From the NCBI GenBank assembly GCA_910579735.1, contig CAJTUZ010000020.1:1-64000 (forward strand): a stretch of 64,000 nt of DNA, in the 5' to 3' direction. Position 1 is the stretch's first letter, and each line of letters begins with the position of its first letter. The position numbers and the translations under genes were made by a program. Source of the DNA: an uncultured Lachnospiraceae bacterium. Lineage in GTDB: Bacteria > Bacillota > Clostridia > Lachnospirales > Lachnospiraceae. Positions 24,532 through 33,529 of the stretch are shown here, one piece after another. A model generated the notes under the pieces. The model was not told the origin of the DNA. It did no database searches and saw nothing but the letters and a program-made list of their open reading frames with translations.

Positions 24532-25005
24532 CTATAGTATAAATTCCATGGGGGTATATTTGATGCCGTCTTTTTCCTCTTCCGGTCTTAAATCCCTGAA
24601 ACCCAGTTTATGATAGAATGCTACCCCGTACGGAGCCGCATTTACCGTTACCCTGTCAACACCTGCTTCCGAGAGCAGATATTCCCGCAGATATTCTATC
24701 AATGCACGCCCAATTCCCTGCCTGTGATATTTTTCATCCACAAAAAGCAGGGAAATATGAGAAGCATTCCGCAATGTGATCATACCGACGATTCTGTTAT
24801 GATCAAGCGCTACAAACATCTGATATGCACCTAAAAGAAACATCCGGTGCAGTGTCGTATCCGTAATAAAATCCTCAAAGTGTCTGATGCCTTCCGCCGT
24901 GTAAATATCCGCTTCAAACCGCAGAAAGGTTCTCCAGGCCAGTGCCATCGCATCGTCCCATTCATCCCGGTATGCACTTCTGATCTGATACAGAACCTGC
25001 GGCAC
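24532..25005 (-). CDS. GNAT family N-acetyltransferase
   Basis: The 157-residue protein has the GNAT acetyl-CoA-binding core: LFVDEKYHRQGIGRALIEYL (the R/Q-x-x-G-x-G/A loop) and the following VNAAPYGVAFYHKLGFRDL region. The acceptor substrate cannot be deduced. It lies between a 2-hydroxyacid dehydrogenase gene (29 bases upstream) and the double-HD gene, all on the minus strand. Confidence 0.9.
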   Translation of the reverse strand: MPQVLYQIRSAYRDEWDDAMALAWRTFLRFEADIYTAEGIRHFEDFITDTTLHRMFLLGAYQMFVALDHNRIVGMITLRNASHISLLFVDEKYHRQGIGRALIEYLREYLLSEAGVDRVTVNAAPYGVAFYHKLGFRDLRPEEEKDGIKYTPMEFIL

Positions 25006-25034
25006 CGTTACCGTCCCCCTTCTTTTTTTCTATT

Positions 25035-26018
25035 TTAACGTATTTCTGTTCGATTTACAAGCGGCAGTCCATTTTCCAGCGCGTAGGCATTTTCCAGCGT
25101 TTCGGTGGCGATGGCCTGCATCGCTTCTTTCGTGAGAAAGCCCATATGCGAAGTGATCAGCACGTTGGGAAACGTCATCAGTCTGGCCAGATTTTCATCC
25201 TTCATAATCTCATTGGATCTGTCTTCGTAAAATATACCTTCTTCTTCCTCATACACATCCAGTCCGACACCGCCGAATTTTCCCTGAACGAGTCCGTCTA
25301 TCAATGCATCCGTATCGATCAGGCTTCCCCTCGACGTATTGACAAGATAAACGCCATCCTTCATTTTTCCGATGGAATCGGCATTTATAATGTGTCTCGT
25401 ACCGGAAGTGAGCGGGCAATGCAGAGAAATGACGTCCGACCTTTTAAAAAGCTCATCCAGTTCCACATAATCCACTTCCAGTTTTTTATTCGGATAAGGG
25501 TCATAGGCAAGCACCTGCATGCCGAAACCGTTAAAGATTCTGATCATTGCCTGTCCTATCTTCCCGGTCCCGATGACGCCTGCGGTCTTATGATACAAAT
25601 CTACGCCGATCAGACCGTTCAGACTCATATTAAAGTCCCTTGTTCTGTTATATGCTTTATGAATATGACGGTTTACCGTCAAAATCATTCCCATGGCAAA
25701 TTCCGCCACCGCCTCGGGAGAATAGCTCGGCACACGCAGCACCAGAATCTTATCCTCTGCCGCTTTGATGTCTACATGATTAAATCCGGCGCTGCGCAGC
25801 AAAATTGCCTTTACTTTCATTTCATACAGCTTATCGATCATTTCTCCTGTCACATAGTCATTTACAAAAATACAGATCGCATCATACCCTCCGGCAAGAT
25901 AGATCGTTTCTTCGCAAAAAGGCACCTCATAAAAATGAATATCAAATCCATAATCTTTTCCCATAGGTTCAAACCAGATCTTATCGTAAGGTTTGGTACT
26001 GAAAAATGCAATTTTCAT
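25035..26018 (-). CDS. D-2-hydroxyacid dehydrogenase, D-lactate dehydrogenase type
   Basis: This NAD-dependent enzyme probably reduces pyruvate to D-lactate or handles a related 2-oxoacid. The 327-residue protein has the nucleotide-binding motif GVIGTGKIGQAMIRIFNGFG, and the catalytic set is visible: arginine in NTSRGSLIDTDALIDGL, glutamate in the DVYEEEEG region, and histidine in LITSHMGFLTKEA. The N-terminus MKIAFFSTKPYD is typical of the D-lactate dehydrogenase subfamily. The ATG at 26018 follows GGGAG at six bases. A TATACT-like -10 lies about 90 bases upstream. Confidence 0.92.
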   Translation of the reverse strand: MKIAFFSTKPYDKIWFEPMGKDYGFDIHFYEVPFCEETIYLAGGYDAICIFVNDYVTGEMIDKLYEMKVKAILLRSAGFNHVDIKAAEDKILVLRVPSYSPEAVAEFAMGMILTVNRHIHKAYNRTRDFNMSLNGLIGVDLYHKTAGVIGTGKIGQAMIRIFNGFGMQVLAYDPYPNKKLEVDYVELDELFKRSDVISLHCPLTSGTRHIINADSIGKMKDGVYLVNTSRGSLIDTDALIDGLVQGKFGGVGLDVYEEEEGIFYEDRSNEIMKDENLARLMTFPNVLITSHMGFLTKEAMQAIATETLENAYALENGLPLVNRTEIR

Positions 26019-26130
26019 AATATCTCCCATCCTTTCTCAGCCTGCAGATTCCGAAAGAAAACATCAGCCCTCTCCATAACCTGCAGAGAAAAATCAACGT
26101 TTTTTAATGTTAGTATAATCAGAAAAAGTA

Positions 26131-26162
26131 AAAACATTCCGGCGAAAACCGGAATGTTTCAA
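26131..26162 (-). terminator. Terminator after the DUF1002 gene
   Basis: An 11-bp stem (AAACATTCCGG and complement) with a six-base loop is followed on the minus strand by five T residues. Confidence 0.85.
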
Positions 26163-26186
26163 ATCACTGATCTGTCGGTGCAGCCT

Positions 26187-27116
26187 TTAAGAAAATAAAT
26201 TTTTAAAAAATTCGGATACCGAAGCCGCCAAACCTTCGAAAAATCCCTTGACGGCGCTGGTAATGGCATTTCCTACGGCCTCATTAATGGCTTCATTGGC
26301 ATTCTCAACGATCTCCAGTCCGTACTTTTCATACAGGCCCTGCGCCTGTTCAATCAGATAGTCTGCATTAAGGCCAAGAGAATCCAGCTTCTTCAGCAGA
26401 TCGATGATCCGCCTCTTATCCTCTTCGGACAGACTGATCCCGAAATTCGCCTCTCCCTCGGCAATCGCTGCCCGCACGCTGTCTTCATTGCCGATATCCA
26501 GTTCACCTCCCGCGATCTTTCCCTTCAGCCATGCGATCAATGCTTCCGCTTCATCGGAACCGATATCTCCCTGTATGCTCTGTGCAAGTTCTCCCGTCGT
26601 GATCAGTTCATCAAGCGCCGTATCCAGAACATTGTCCGCTATTTCCTTATCCGCCATCACCTCATAGGCTTTCAGAGCGCCGATCAGTCCTGCCGTTCCC
26701 GATATCGGTGTCGGTGCAACGACAAGCACTTCCGTATCTTCCATGCCCGCAGTCATTAATGCGTTGCGGTACATGCCGGTCGTACAGTAATTGACGTTCT
26801 GTGTTGTCACCGTAACGCCGCTCCCCGGCTCCTTTCCGGTAATCTTCACACTGGAAAGAGATTTGCTTCCTATCACGGAAGCTTCCAGATAAGGATCCAG
26901 ATATTCATGTTCCATCTCATTTGTAATATAAATTACCGTGCAGCCGGCCAGATCTTCTTCCGTAAGCCCCATTAATGAAAGCACTGCGGCACGCTGCTCA
27001 TCGGATAAGTCCGCCCCAAGCGCAATGACCGTATCTTTCGTGTCCGCTGCCCTGGCTCTTATACCGCACGATATCAACAGACAAAACAACGCGAGAACAC
27101 CCAATAATTTTTTCAT
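26187..27116 (-). CDS. Exported DUF1002 protein
   Basis: The 309-residue protein starts with a signal peptide (MKKLLGVLALFCLLISCGIRARA) and a mature region matching DUF1002: TVIALGADLSDEQRAAVLSL, then TVIYITNEMEHEYLDPYL and the conserved ALMTAGMEDTEVLVVAPTPI. Helical segments with amphipathic character follow, ending in FFEGLAASVSEFFKNLFS. It is a cell-envelope or secreted protein of unknown function that is widespread in Firmicutes. AAGGAG lies seven bases before the ATG at 27116. The cysteine in the signal region is not in a clear lipobox. Confidence 0.88.
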   Translation of the reverse strand: MKKLLGVLALFCLLISCGIRARAADTKDTVIALGADLSDEQRAAVLSLMGLTEEDLAGCTVIYITNEMEHEYLDPYLEASVIGSKSLSSVKITGKEPGSGVTVTTQNVNYCTTGMYRNALMTAGMEDTEVLVVAPTPISGTAGLIGALKAYEVMADKEIADNVLDTALDELITTGELAQSIQGDIGSDEAEALIAWLKGKIAGGELDIGNEDSVRAAIAEGEANFGISLSEEDKRRIIDLLKKLDSLGLNADYLIEQAQGLYEKYGLEIVENANEAINEAVGNAITSAVKGFFEGLAASVSEFFKNLFS

Positions 27117-27155
27117 ACACATACTCCTTATCCGCTCCGCAGATTGTGCTGCGTC

Positions 27156-28103
27156 CTAAGCGATCCTCTGCAGGATCCAACGGTAAATATCTCCGTATAT
27201 CTGTTCCCTGTCCGTCTCGTTTAACAGTTCGTGACGGTCATTTTCATATAATTTCATCTGTACATTCTGCATGCCGTGTTCTTTATAGGATTGATACACT
27301 TTCTCTATGCTTTTTCCGTAATTGCCTACCGGATCGTCCGCTCCGGCGATCAGAAAGATCGGAAGCTGTTTGGGCATACTCTCTATCTTCTCGACATCAT
27401 AACAGTTATGAATCAGCCGGAACAATGTCTCAAACCCGTTCAGTGTGAATATGAAACCGCACATAGGGTCAGCCATATATCTGTCCACATTGGCCGTTTC
27501 TCTGGAAAGCCAGTCATAAGGGGTTCTTGCCGGCATAAATCTGTCGTTAAAGCTTCCAAAAGACACCTTGTCGATAAATTTCCCCACATGCTTTGGTCCG
27601 CAGAACAGCTTCTGAACTGCCGTCACCGTTCTTGCAGTCAGAAGCGCCGCCTTCGACTGCATGCCTGTTCCTGCTATAATGGCTCCGTTTACGCCGCTCC
27701 CATAGCGGAACAGATAATTGCGCAGAATAAAAGAACCCATACTGTGGCCAAGGATCAAATACAGCACGCCCGGATACTGTTCCTGCATTATTTTTTTCAG
27801 CCGGTGCACATCCCTGACAAGAACGTTGGCGGCATCCTCCTCACAGAAATATCCGTATATGCCGCCTTCCGGCACTGATTTCCCGTGTCCGAGATGATCC
27901 TCACCTACAACCAGTATCCCTTTGCCTGCCAGAAAACGGGCAAACGCATCATACCGGTCTATATGCTCTGCCATGCCGTGCACGATCTGGAATATGCACA
28001 CCGGTTTCTCTACATCCGGTATCCATTTCACCGCATGTATTTTATTTTTTTGATCTCTGGAGTCGAAATAAAACTCTTCCTTCCGAATCATATCAATGTC
28101 CAT
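27156..28103 (-). CDS. Alpha/beta hydrolase, monoacylglycerol lipase-like
   Basis: The 315-residue protein belongs to the serine aminopeptidase/monoacylglycerol lipase (Hydrolase_4) group. It has the oxyanion region IFQIVHGMAEHIDRYDAFA, a lid-like segment, nucleophile motif LGHSMGSFI (serine near 118), acid in IAGADDPVGNYG and a terminal histidine in YENDRHELLNE. It has no signal peptide, so it probably acts on a small acyl ester in the cytoplasm. It sits 26 bases downstream of metG on the same strand and may be cotranscribed with it. Confidence 0.9.
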   Translation of the reverse strand: MDIDMIRKEEFYFDSRDQKNKIHAVKWIPDVEKPVCIFQIVHGMAEHIDRYDAFARFLAGKGILVVGEDHLGHGKSVPEGGIYGYFCEEDAANVLVRDVHRLKKIMQEQYPGVLYLILGHSMGSFILRNYLFRYGSGVNGAIIAGTGMQSKAALLTARTVTAVQKLFCGPKHVGKFIDKVSFGSFNDRFMPARTPYDWLSRETANVDRYMADPMCGFIFTLNGFETLFRLIHNCYDVEKIESMPKQLPIFLIAGADDPVGNYGKSIEKVYQSYKEHGMQNVQMKLYENDRHELLNETDREQIYGDIYRWILQRIA

Positions 28104-28129
28104 GCCTTTCCTTCACTTTGCTTTTCCGA

Positions 28130-30157
28130 TCAGCATATTTCCGCGCCTGCGGGCATCGGCTTTTCCGGTGTCATGAGCGCCAGGCTGCCATCTGCGTCTT
28201 CGGCGCATAAAAGCATACCCTCCGATACCATCCCCGCAATTTCTCTCGGCTGCAGATTGACCAGCACCATTACCTTCTTGCCGACCATCTCTTCCGCACT
28301 GTAATGCTGCTTAATGCCCGACAAGATCTGTTTCTCGACAGAGCCGATGCGGACTTTGGAACACAGCAGTTTCTTCGACTTCGGCACTTCCCTGCATTCC
28401 AGAATCTCGCCTACCTGAAACTGGCATTTGGCAAAATCATCATAAGAAATTGTCTCTTTCGGTTCTATGTCGATAACCTCTTCCGGTATTTCCTCTTTTG
28501 TCTCTTCTTCCCCGTTTTCCGCTTTTCTTGCCGCAAACATGGCTTCCACCTGTTCCATGACTTCTGCAAGATCACGACGGACGAACAGGATCTCCGGTGT
28601 TTCCGTCACTTTATTGCCGGACGGATATAAAGCGGCCGCCCTCGCAATATCCTGCTTTTCGGCGCACGCTTCCAATACGTCGAAGGGAACGGCCTGTGCC
28701 CGGATCTGTTCCAGGATCTTTGCAGACGTTTCAGGCATATAAGGTTCCAACAGACTCGCACCGACTAAAATACCGTTTAACAGATTATATAAAACAGCTG
28801 CCAGACGGTCTTTCCGGTTTTCATCTTTAGCCAGCGCCCACGGCATCGTTTCATCGATATATTTATTGCAGCGTTTAAACAATACAAAGATTTCCGTGAT
28901 GGCATCCGCCACACGCAGATCGTCCATCTTTTTGCTGACTCTCGTATAAGTATCCGTCAGTAATTTCCACAGGTCGGCGTCCACGTCTTCCGTACCGGCA
29001 TCTGTTCCGATCTTCGTATTCTCTACAGCGCCCCCGAAATATTTATTGCTCATGGATATTGTTCTGTTTACCAGATTTCCAAGCGTATTGGCAAGGTCGG
29101 AATTCAGTCTTTCTACCATCAGATCCCATGTGATCACGCCGTCGTTTTCAAAAGGCATCTCGTGGAGCACAAAATAGCGGACGGCATCCACACCGAAGAA
29201 ATCGATCAGATCCTCCGCATAAATAACATTTCCTTTGGATTTACTCATCTTCCCATCGCTTTGCAGTAACCACGGATGTCCGAAGATCTGTTTCGGAAGC
29301 GGTTCTCCAAGCGCCATTAGGAAAATAGGCCAATAGATGGTATGGAAACGAATAATATCTTTGCCGATCAGATGCAGGTCTGCAGGCCACAGTTTCTTAT
29401 ACTGCTCCGTGCTGTTCCCATCCGCATCATAACCGATGCCGGTAATATAGTTGGTCAGTGCATCCAGCCATACATAAACGACATGTCTGTCATCAAAATC
29501 CACCGGAATACCCCATTTAAAAGAGGTTCGGGATACACATAAATCCTGCAGTCCCGGAAGCAGGAAATTGTTCATCATTTCATTCTTACGGGATACCGGC
29601 TGAATAAATTCCGGATGTGCATTAATATGTTCGATCAATTTATCTGCATATTTGCTCATTTTGAAAAAATAAGCCTCTTCTTTGGCCGGTTTCACTTCCC
29701 TGCCGCAGTCCGGACATTTACCGTCCACAAGCTGGGACTCCGTCCAGAAGGATTCACAGGGCGTACAATATAAGCCTTCATAAGCGCCTTTATAAATATC
29801 TCCCTGTTCGTATAGTTTCTTAAATATTTTCTGTACCTGTTTCTCATGATACGTATCTGTCGTACGAATGAACTTATCATAAGAAGTATTTAATGAATCG
29901 CAGATCGTGCGGATTGTCTGCGCCACATCATCTACAAACTCTTTCGGCGTAATTCCCGCTTCCTGTGCCTTTAATTCGATTTTCTGTCCATGCTCGTCCG
30001 TTCCCGTCTGGAAGAAGACGTCATATCCATCTTTTCTTTTAAATCTGGCAATACTGTCTGCGAGTACGATTTCATAGCTATTGCCGATATGCGGCTTGCC
30101 GGAAGTATAGGCAATTGCCGTTGTAATATAATAATTTCCTTTATCCATATATTTCAT
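28130..30157 (-). CDS. metG: Methionine--tRNA ligase
   Basis: This enzyme charges tRNA-Met. The 675-residue protein has the class I motifs AYTSGKPHIGNSYE (HIGH-type) and KMSKSKGN, a zinc-binding knot with CTPCESFW and CPDCGREV, the anticodon-binding helical region, and a C-terminal tRNA-binding domain (about 565-675; FAKCQFQVGEILECREVPKSKKLL when contiguous segments are joined) found in dimeric forms. Two starts are possible: ATG at 30157, or ATG at 30148 giving MDKGNYYIT; both can use the GGAAAGGG upstream. I see no T-box leader in the 200-base divergent gap before it. Confidence 0.97.
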   Translation of the reverse strand: MKYMDKGNYYITTAIAYTSGKPHIGNSYEIVLADSIARFKRKDGYDVFFQTGTDEHGQKIELKAQEAGITPKEFVDDVAQTIRTICDSLNTSYDKFIRTTDTYHEKQVQKIFKKLYEQGDIYKGAYEGLYCTPCESFWTESQLVDGKCPDCGREVKPAKEEAYFFKMSKYADKLIEHINAHPEFIQPVSRKNEMMNNFLLPGLQDLCVSRTSFKWGIPVDFDDRHVVYVWLDALTNYITGIGYDADGNSTEQYKKLWPADLHLIGKDIIRFHTIYWPIFLMALGEPLPKQIFGHPWLLQSDGKMSKSKGNVIYAEDLIDFFGVDAVRYFVLHEMPFENDGVITWDLMVERLNSDLANTLGNLVNRTISMSNKYFGGAVENTKIGTDAGTEDVDADLWKLLTDTYTRVSKKMDDLRVADAITEIFVLFKRCNKYIDETMPWALAKDENRKDRLAAVLYNLLNGILVGASLLEPYMPETSAKILEQIRAQAVPFDVLEACAEKQDIARAAALYPSGNKVTETPEILFVRRDLAEVMEQVEAMFAARKAENGEEETKEEIPEEVIDIEPKETISYDDFAKCQFQVGEILECREVPKSKKLLCSKVRIGSVEKQILSGIKQHYSAEEMVGKKVMVLVNLQPREIAGMVSEGMLLCAEDADGSLALMTPEKPMPAGAEIC

Positions 30158-30362
30158 CCCTTTCCTAAAATTACCCTACTGTAATACATATCACAAAGCT
30201 ATTATGTTGTCAAATAGCAATGACATATAAATAGTATATAATTTTTTTTCCGGCACAAACTATAAACGGCATCATGATGAGCCAGGAAAGCAAACAGACC
30301 CTATCGTCTGTTGAAAAGGATATAAAAACGCTCACGACGCAAGCGGGCGGAAAGGAGTTATC

Positions 30363-30665
30363 ATGAAAGATATCGATAAAAGCGCTCTTACGGAAGCGTT
30401 AGCCAGAAACACGTTAGACGACATCCCGCAGCCTAAAAGCGACGCCAAAGAGATCGTCGGTCTTGTAAAAAGCGGCGGGCGCATCAACGGATACCAGTTA
30501 TCCGACGGTTCCACCGTATCGAAAGAAGAAGGTGTCGCTCTTGCCAAAGACGGTGAGATAAAAGGCGTGGGAATCGCCCATAGAAAAGACACGGAATATT
30601 TGAAATCACTGCCGGACGGTACGGAGAGCAATAACTTGGGAAATCTCCCCTCGATATCGGGTTAA
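30363..30665 (+). CDS. DUF3892 family protein
   Basis: The 100-residue protein contains the DUF3892 pattern: IVGLVKSGGRINGYQLSDG, VSKEEGVALAKDGEIKGVGI and a final DGTESNNLGNLPSI. It is small, soluble and of unknown function. AAAGGAG lies seven bases before the ATG. The gene stands alone on the plus strand between metG and a convergent membrane-protein gene, and a strong hairpin follows it. Confidence 0.88.
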   Translation: MKDIDKSALTEALARNTLDDIPQPKSDAKEIVGLVKSGGRINGYQLSDGSTVSKEEGVALAKDGEIKGVGIAHRKDTEYLKSLPDGTESNNLGNLPSISG

Positions 30666-30693
30666 TTTCTCATAGCTGCACGGCCGTTATACA

Positions 30694-30737
30694 GCGCCGT
30701 CATCCACTGCGGTTTTACGCAGGTGTGACGGCGTTTG
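30694..30737 (+). terminator. Terminator after the DUF3892 gene
   Basis: A long stem pairs CGCCGTCA..CACTGCG with CGCAGGTG.TGACGGCG, with a short GTTTTA loop, and is followed by a T-rich tail on the plus strand. It is also close to the 3' end of the convergent gene on the minus strand. Confidence 0.75.
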
Positions 30738-30775
30738 TTCATTTTGTCAACGTTCCTGCAGGCATATCCGCCCGG

Positions 30776-31663
30776 TTATTGCCCGCGCAGATAAAGTGTG
30801 TTTGTCGCCTTATCGTAACGATAATGCAGCGAACCGGACACCATTTGCTGTATCTTAGTCTGTATATCTTCTATTCGTGTCTCCAGGCTGCTGATTCGCG
30901 TTTCTACGTCGCCGATCTGCATTTCCACCTGTTTGATCTGCGTATTCATGTTTTCAAATCTGTTGGTAATATCCGTCAGATTCTGCTCAACTGACGCTTT
31001 CAGGCTGCCTTCCAGTTCACGAAGCTTCGCCTGCAGATCAGCATCTGACGTCTCTAAGGCGCCGATTTTTTTATAAATACCGGAAATGTCGGTATTTACC
31101 TGACTCATCTGTGCTTTCAGTTCATCGATCTGCTCCCGTATCACGGGAAGAGTCTCCTCATTCATAATGCGGATCATATCAGTCAGGTCATACATGTAAT
31201 TCTCTGTGTTCGAAAGACGTGTGACGAGATCCCCGATATCTCCCATGATTTCTTCTATCTGTTTGTGCAAAGCGCTGTTTTCTTCTTTATTGGTATGGAT
31301 TGTCTCTTCCAGCGTTTCCTTTATTTTTGACAGAGATGATAACAGGCTTTCCACTTTTTCGCGAAGATATTCGATATTCGTCAAATACTGCTGTTTCAGC
31401 AATTCGCTTTCATCGGGTCCGGCAAGTCTGGTCTCCGGTACTTCTTTATAGGTTTCCGCCCTGATCTCACTTTCACCGCTCTTTTTACTGTTTTCAAACT
31501 CCTTTTGTCCGCTGCTTTTGCGCCAGAGTAAAATCAGGCACAGAATGATGATCACAAGAATTACCACTCCGAGCATGCACAAGACCAACGGATTTCCGTT
31601 TTTTTCAGGATCGTTTCTTCTTTCGCTGAAATAATCCGACACTTTTGTCATAAATTCATTCAT
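30776..31663 (-). CDS. Membrane-anchored coiled-coil protein
   Basis: The 295-residue protein has a short N-terminal segment, a transmembrane helix near 29-50 (VLCMLGVVILVIIILCLILLW) and then a long coiled coil (about 85-275) with heptad repeats such as KIKETLEETIHTNKEENSAL and VEMQIGDVETRISSLETRIE, ending in SLHYRYDKATNTLYLRGQ. I do not recognise the family. The orientation of the coiled coil (inside or outside) is uncertain. GGAGG lies 12 bases before the ATG, longer than usual. It is probably a structural or scaffolding envelope protein; a partner is not evident from neighbours. Confidence 0.7.
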   Translation of the reverse strand: MNEFMTKVSDYFSERRNDPEKNGNPLVLCMLGVVILVIIILCLILLWRKSSGQKEFENSKKSGESEIRAETYKEVPETRLAGPDESELLKQQYLTNIEYLREKVESLLSSLSKIKETLEETIHTNKEENSALHKQIEEIMGDIGDLVTRLSNTENYMYDLTDMIRIMNEETLPVIREQIDELKAQMSQVNTDISGIYKKIGALETSDADLQAKLRELEGSLKASVEQNLTDITNRFENMNTQIKQVEMQIGDVETRISSLETRIEDIQTKIQQMVSGSLHYRYDKATNTLYLRGQ

Positions 31664-31846
31664 TATGTAACACTACCTCCTGTTCTGCATTGTAATTTGT
31701 CTGTGTCTTTTATTTTTGAATCATGGCGAACCGCCGGATCATCCCCGTAAGGATATAGATATCAGATCAGATTCTGAGATTGTATATGTACGATATCAAA
31801 TTTATCTTTCCGATGCAATATCGGAAATATACACAAATTTATTTTA
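31664..31846. other. Intergenic stretch before the coiled-coil gene
   Basis: This non-coding stretch holds the ribosome binding site and presumably the promoter of the coiled-coil gene. A small inverted repeat (TTCCGAT-gcaat-ATCGGAA) lies near 31820. I see no clear -35/-10 pair and no gene. Confidence 0.4.
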
Positions 31847-31893
31847 AAAAAAGCCGGAAAAACATCTTCCCACCCGATGTTTTCCGACTTTTT
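31847..31893 (-). terminator. Terminator at the end of the pentose operon
   Basis: On the minus strand AAAAAGTCGGAAAACATC pairs imperfectly with GATGTTTTTCCGGCTTTTT around a nine-base loop and runs into seven T. It follows the map stop codon by about 50 bases. The A/T flanks make it usable in both directions. Confidence 0.85.
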
Positions 31894-31943
31894 ACCTGTC
31901 AAAAACTTTATACTACGTCATAGAATTCCGGTCAAAACAGCCG

Positions 31944-32816
31944 CTACCATGTCAGTACTTCATATCCGTCCTCTGTCACGGCCACCGTGATCTCCCACTG
32001 TGCCGACGGCAGTCCATCCTCCGTATAAACGGTCCAGCCGTCCTCATCATCAACATAAATATCTGCTTTTCCCATATTCACCATAGGTTCTATCGTGAAT
32101 ACCATGCCCGGCACCATCAGCATTTCGGTTCCTCTTCTGGTTACATAGCTGACAAAAGGTTCTTCATGAAACTCCAGTCCTACGCCGTGCCCTCCGATCT
32201 CCCGTACGATGGAATAGCCGTTTTCTTTCGCAAAATCATTGATCGCCTGCGCCATATCACCCAGAAAGTTCCACGGTTTGACCTGCTCCAAGCCGACAGA
32301 GAGACATTTATGCGCCGTCTCTACCAATTTCTTCGTTTCCGGCTCCACATCCCCGAACATAAACATTCTGGAGGAATCCGAAAAATATCCCTGATAGATC
32401 GTTGAAACGTCTACATTGACGATATCGCCATCTTTTAAGATATCTTTTTCAGAAGGAATACCGTGGCAGACCTGTGAGTTGATGGACGTACAGACGCTTT
32501 TGGGAAATCTGTTGTATCCCAGAGAGGCCGGTATACCGCCCATCTGTGTTGTCTTTTCGTATACGAGACGGTCGATCTCTTCCGTGCTCATACCGGCTTT
32601 GATATGCTCAGCCACATAATCCAACACGGCGATGTTTATTTTACTGCTTTCCTTTATTCCCTCAATCTGTTCCTTTGTTTTAAGCATATCATGATCCGGC
32701 ACCATATGTCCTTCTAAAGCATATTTTTGTATCTTCTCGTCAAGCGCCATATGACATGCCTTGTACTTTCGTCCGCTCCCGCACCAGCAGGGATCGTTCC
32801 GTCCTAATTTTCTCAT
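31944..32816 (-). CDS. map: Methionine aminopeptidase type I with N-terminal SEC-C motif
   Basis: The enzyme removes initiator methionine from new proteins. The 290-residue form has an N-terminal SEC-C zinc motif (NDPCWCGSGRKYKACH), then the pita-bread fold with metal ligands in VNVDVSTIYQGYFSDSSRMF (two aspartates), GGHGVGLEFHEEPF (histidine), VFTIEPMV (glutamate) and QWEITVAVTEDG (glutamate). The SEC-C extension is common in Clostridia and may contact the ribosome. It sits last in the arabinose/pentose operon, 33 bases after rpe, an unexpected place for an essential processing gene, so it may have an additional promoter. Confidence 0.95.
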   Translation of the reverse strand: MRKLGRNDPCWCGSGRKYKACHMALDEKIQKYALEGHMVPDHDMLKTKEQIEGIKESSKINIAVLDYVAEHIKAGMSTEEIDRLVYEKTTQMGGIPASLGYNRFPKSVCTSINSQVCHGIPSEKDILKDGDIVNVDVSTIYQGYFSDSSRMFMFGDVEPETKKLVETAHKCLSVGLEQVKPWNFLGDMAQAINDFAKENGYSIVREIGGHGVGLEFHEEPFVSYVTRRGTEMLMVPGMVFTIEPMVNMGKADIYVDDEDGWTVYTEDGLPSAQWEITVAVTEDGYEVLTW

Positions 32817-32849
32817 TGTTCCATCCTTCTCCCGTATATATGAGGCCGC

Positions 32850-33512
32850 CTATTCTGCGCCGTTCAGTATTGCCCGGTACAGTTTCACGTTATCATGGAT
32901 ATTACCGCGAAAAATCGCGGAACCCGCTACTATTACGTTCGCACCGGCATCCAGAACGATCTGCGCAGTTTCCGTCGTGATACCGCCATCCACCTGGATA
33001 TCCGCGGAAAGTCCAAGCTCCGTTATCATCCGGCGGACGCTTTTAATACGCTGCGTGGATTCCGGAATATATTTCTGACCGCCGAATCCGGGTTCCACGG
33101 TCATGACCAGAAGCATCTCTAATTTATCCAGATACGGCCTGATCTCTTCTACCGCAGTTCCCGGCTTGATGGACAGACCGGCCCTGCAGCCGGCCTGATG
33201 TATTTTATCTATGACACCAGCGACGTCTTTGGTCGCTTCCAGATGAAAGGTGATGCTGTCGGCGCCGCATTTTGCAAATTCATCAATATAGCGTTCCGGC
33301 TCCACGATCATCAGATGTACATCAAAAACCTTCTCTGTTACGGGCCTGATCGTCGAAATGACCGGCATTCCGAAAGAAATCGACGGTACGAATACACCAT
33401 CCATTACATCAATATGGATATAGTCCGCTCCCGCTTCGTCAGCCTCTGCGATCTGTTTCCCCAAAATGGAAAAATCAGCCGCAAGAATAGAAGGTGATAA
33501 TAAATTCTTCAT
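32850..33512 (-). CDS. rpe: Ribulose-phosphate 3-epimerase
   Basis: It interconverts ribulose 5-phosphate and xylulose 5-phosphate in the pentose phosphate pathway. The 220-residue TIM-barrel protein has LSPSILAADFSILGKQI, the metal-binding HIDVMDGVFVPSISFG, VFDVHLMIVEPERYI, MTVEPGFGGQKYI and QVDGGITTETA, all canonical. It is placed 17 bases after the transketolase genes and lets xylulose 5-phosphate made by the arabinose pathway feed ribulose 5-phosphate, completing the pentose shunt. Confidence 0.97.
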   Translation of the reverse strand: MKNLLSPSILAADFSILGKQIAEADEAGADYIHIDVMDGVFVPSISFGMPVISTIRPVTEKVFDVHLMIVEPERYIDEFAKCGADSITFHLEATKDVAGVIDKIHQAGCRAGLSIKPGTAVEEIRPYLDKLEMLLVMTVEPGFGGQKYIPESTQRIKSVRRMITELGLSADIQVDGGITTETAQIVLDAGANVIVAGSAIFRGNIHDNVKLYRAILNGAE

Positions 33513-33529
33513 AAGAACTCCTTCGACAA

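Noticed and set aside
30158..30362. Possible T-box or SAM riboswitch before metG
   Set aside because: The gap has no T-box consensus, no specifier hairpin or terminator on the metG side and is too short and AT-rich.
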